In this document: positions 63,608-64,000 of the stretch, one piece after another | Position numbering within the stretch: the stretch's first letter is position 1 | How the letters are laid out: every line of letters starts with the position of its first letter | Assembly (NCBI GenBank): GCA_024233515.1 | Contig: JACKPO010000006.1 | Span: forward strand, 1 to 64,000 | DNA from: Chlamydiales bacterium | Lineage (GTDB): Bacteria; Chlamydiota; Chlamydiia; Chlamydiales; Simkaniaceae | Reading direction: 5' to 3' | Length of the DNA: 64,000 nt | The notes under the pieces: generated by a model | The model's database searches: none | What the model saw: the letters and a program-made list of their open reading frames with translations, nothing else | What the model was told of the DNA's origin: nothing | Program-made: the position numbers and the translations under genes

Positions 63608-64000
63608 ATGAAAACACTCGCTATATTGATCATCTTTTTTTTAATCTCATCTCTTGATGCTGGGACCTACCTGGCAAAAGACTATTCCCATCTCTTGGGC
63701 CATCTTAAAGGGTTAAGCGATCCTCTTTTAAAGATGCATTTCACTCTCTATCAAGGATATGTGAAAAATAGCAATGCGATTGAGGAGACCCTCAAGGAGA
63801 TGGAGAAAGAGGGGAGGGACCAAACGATCGCTTATGGGGCTCTGAAGCGGCGGTTTGGCTTCGAATATGATGGGATGGTTCTCCATGAGCTCTACTTCGA
63901 AAACTTAGGAGGAGAGAATCTCCTCCTAAAAAAGGATCAGCCTCTCTATCAGCTGATCGAAAGGGATTTTGGGTCTTTTGAGAGATGGAGAAAGGATTTC
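63608..64000 (+). CDS. Exported Fe/Mn superoxide dismutase, N-terminal part
   Basis: 131 codons to the window edge. A hydrophobic leader (MKTLAILIIFFLISSLDAGT) looks like a signal peptide. The SOD N-domain follows: LKMHFTLYQGYVKNSNAIEE with a metal-ligand histidine region, AYGALKRRFGFEYDGMVLHE and LYFENLGG with the second histidine, then ERDFGSFERWRKDF. Superoxide dismutases turn superoxide into peroxide and oxygen. The export signal is unusual for this family and would place it outside the cytoplasm, where host superoxide arrives. Ribosome site AAGGGG is directly before the start. Confidence 0.85.
   Translation, partial: MKTLAILIIFFLISSLDAGTYLAKDYSHLLGHLKGLSDPLLKMHFTLYQGYVKNSNAIEETLKEMEKEGRDQTIAYGALKRRFGFEYDGMVLHELYFENLGGENLLLKKDQPLYQLIERDFGSFERWRKDF

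Overview
The window looks like chromosomal DNA of a member of the phylum Chlamydiae, most likely an environmental lineage (Simkania- or Parachlamydia-like) rather than a human Chlamydia. The reasons are a lysine/arginine-rich Hc2-type histone gene with tandem repeats, an oversized chlamydial-type signal peptidase I gene convergent with ileS, a phoH gene followed by two conserved secreted/zinc-site proteins in an order I recall from Chlamydia, an aromatic amino acid permease of the TyrP type, and many eukaryotic-like proteins (ankyrin repeats, a Hanks-type kinase, an IQ motif, a B-box-like zinc cluster). The genus is an inference; no rRNA is present.

Layout. 1-12 kb: a cut secreted gene, two overlapping MFS transporters, a CAU tRNA, a B-box-like zinc protein, an ISAs1-family IS, a large IQ-motif/kinase-like gene split by an IS5-family element, a third MFS transporter, a GNAT enzyme and a flavin disulfide reductase. 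12-19 kb: tyrP, a DUF167 gene, the NAD-salvage pair pncB-pncA, a CDF metal exporter and small secreted proteins. 19-30 kb: a membrane-anchored hypothetical, a Ser/Thr kinase, a two-ring AAA+ disaggregase with an ankyrin-like N-terminus, lepB and ileS. 30-36 kb: ssrA (tmRNA) followed by extra copies of its 3' end, an AAA ATPase, and a 2.5 kb module (AlbA/Schlafen-type regulator, YjdF, MepB) between two 193-bp direct repeats. 36-50 kb: housekeeping genes (rimK with its aspartic-protease-like partner, PhnA, amidase, carbonic anhydrase, the cytochrome bo3 operon cyoABCD plus cyoE, phoH and neighbours). 50-59 kb: an ankyrin protein, an IS630 element with a -1 frameshift, then about 5.5 kb of decayed genes in which rarA and an ABC-F ATPase can still be read. 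59-64 kb: a 46-residue basic protein, hctB, a nitroreductase gene split by a small mobile element, a PAP2 phosphatase, proC, a membrane protein and the start of an exported superoxide dismutase.

The strongest theme is recent small-element mobility. Two unrelated 160-161 bp MITE families with TA target duplications are present; one split a nitroreductase gene (removing it restores the frame exactly) and the other split a GNAT gene. The IS5-family copy splits the IQ-motif gene, and removing it with one AC restores one 510-codon frame. Degraded copies and remnants of both MITEs are scattered through the intergenic spaces.

Functionally the window combines host-nutrient uptake (three related MFS carriers, TyrP, nicotinate salvage), aerobic respiration through a quinol oxidase, likely host-directed proteins, and a tmRNA-adjacent accessory region that is the best candidate for an undescribed mobile or stress-response unit.
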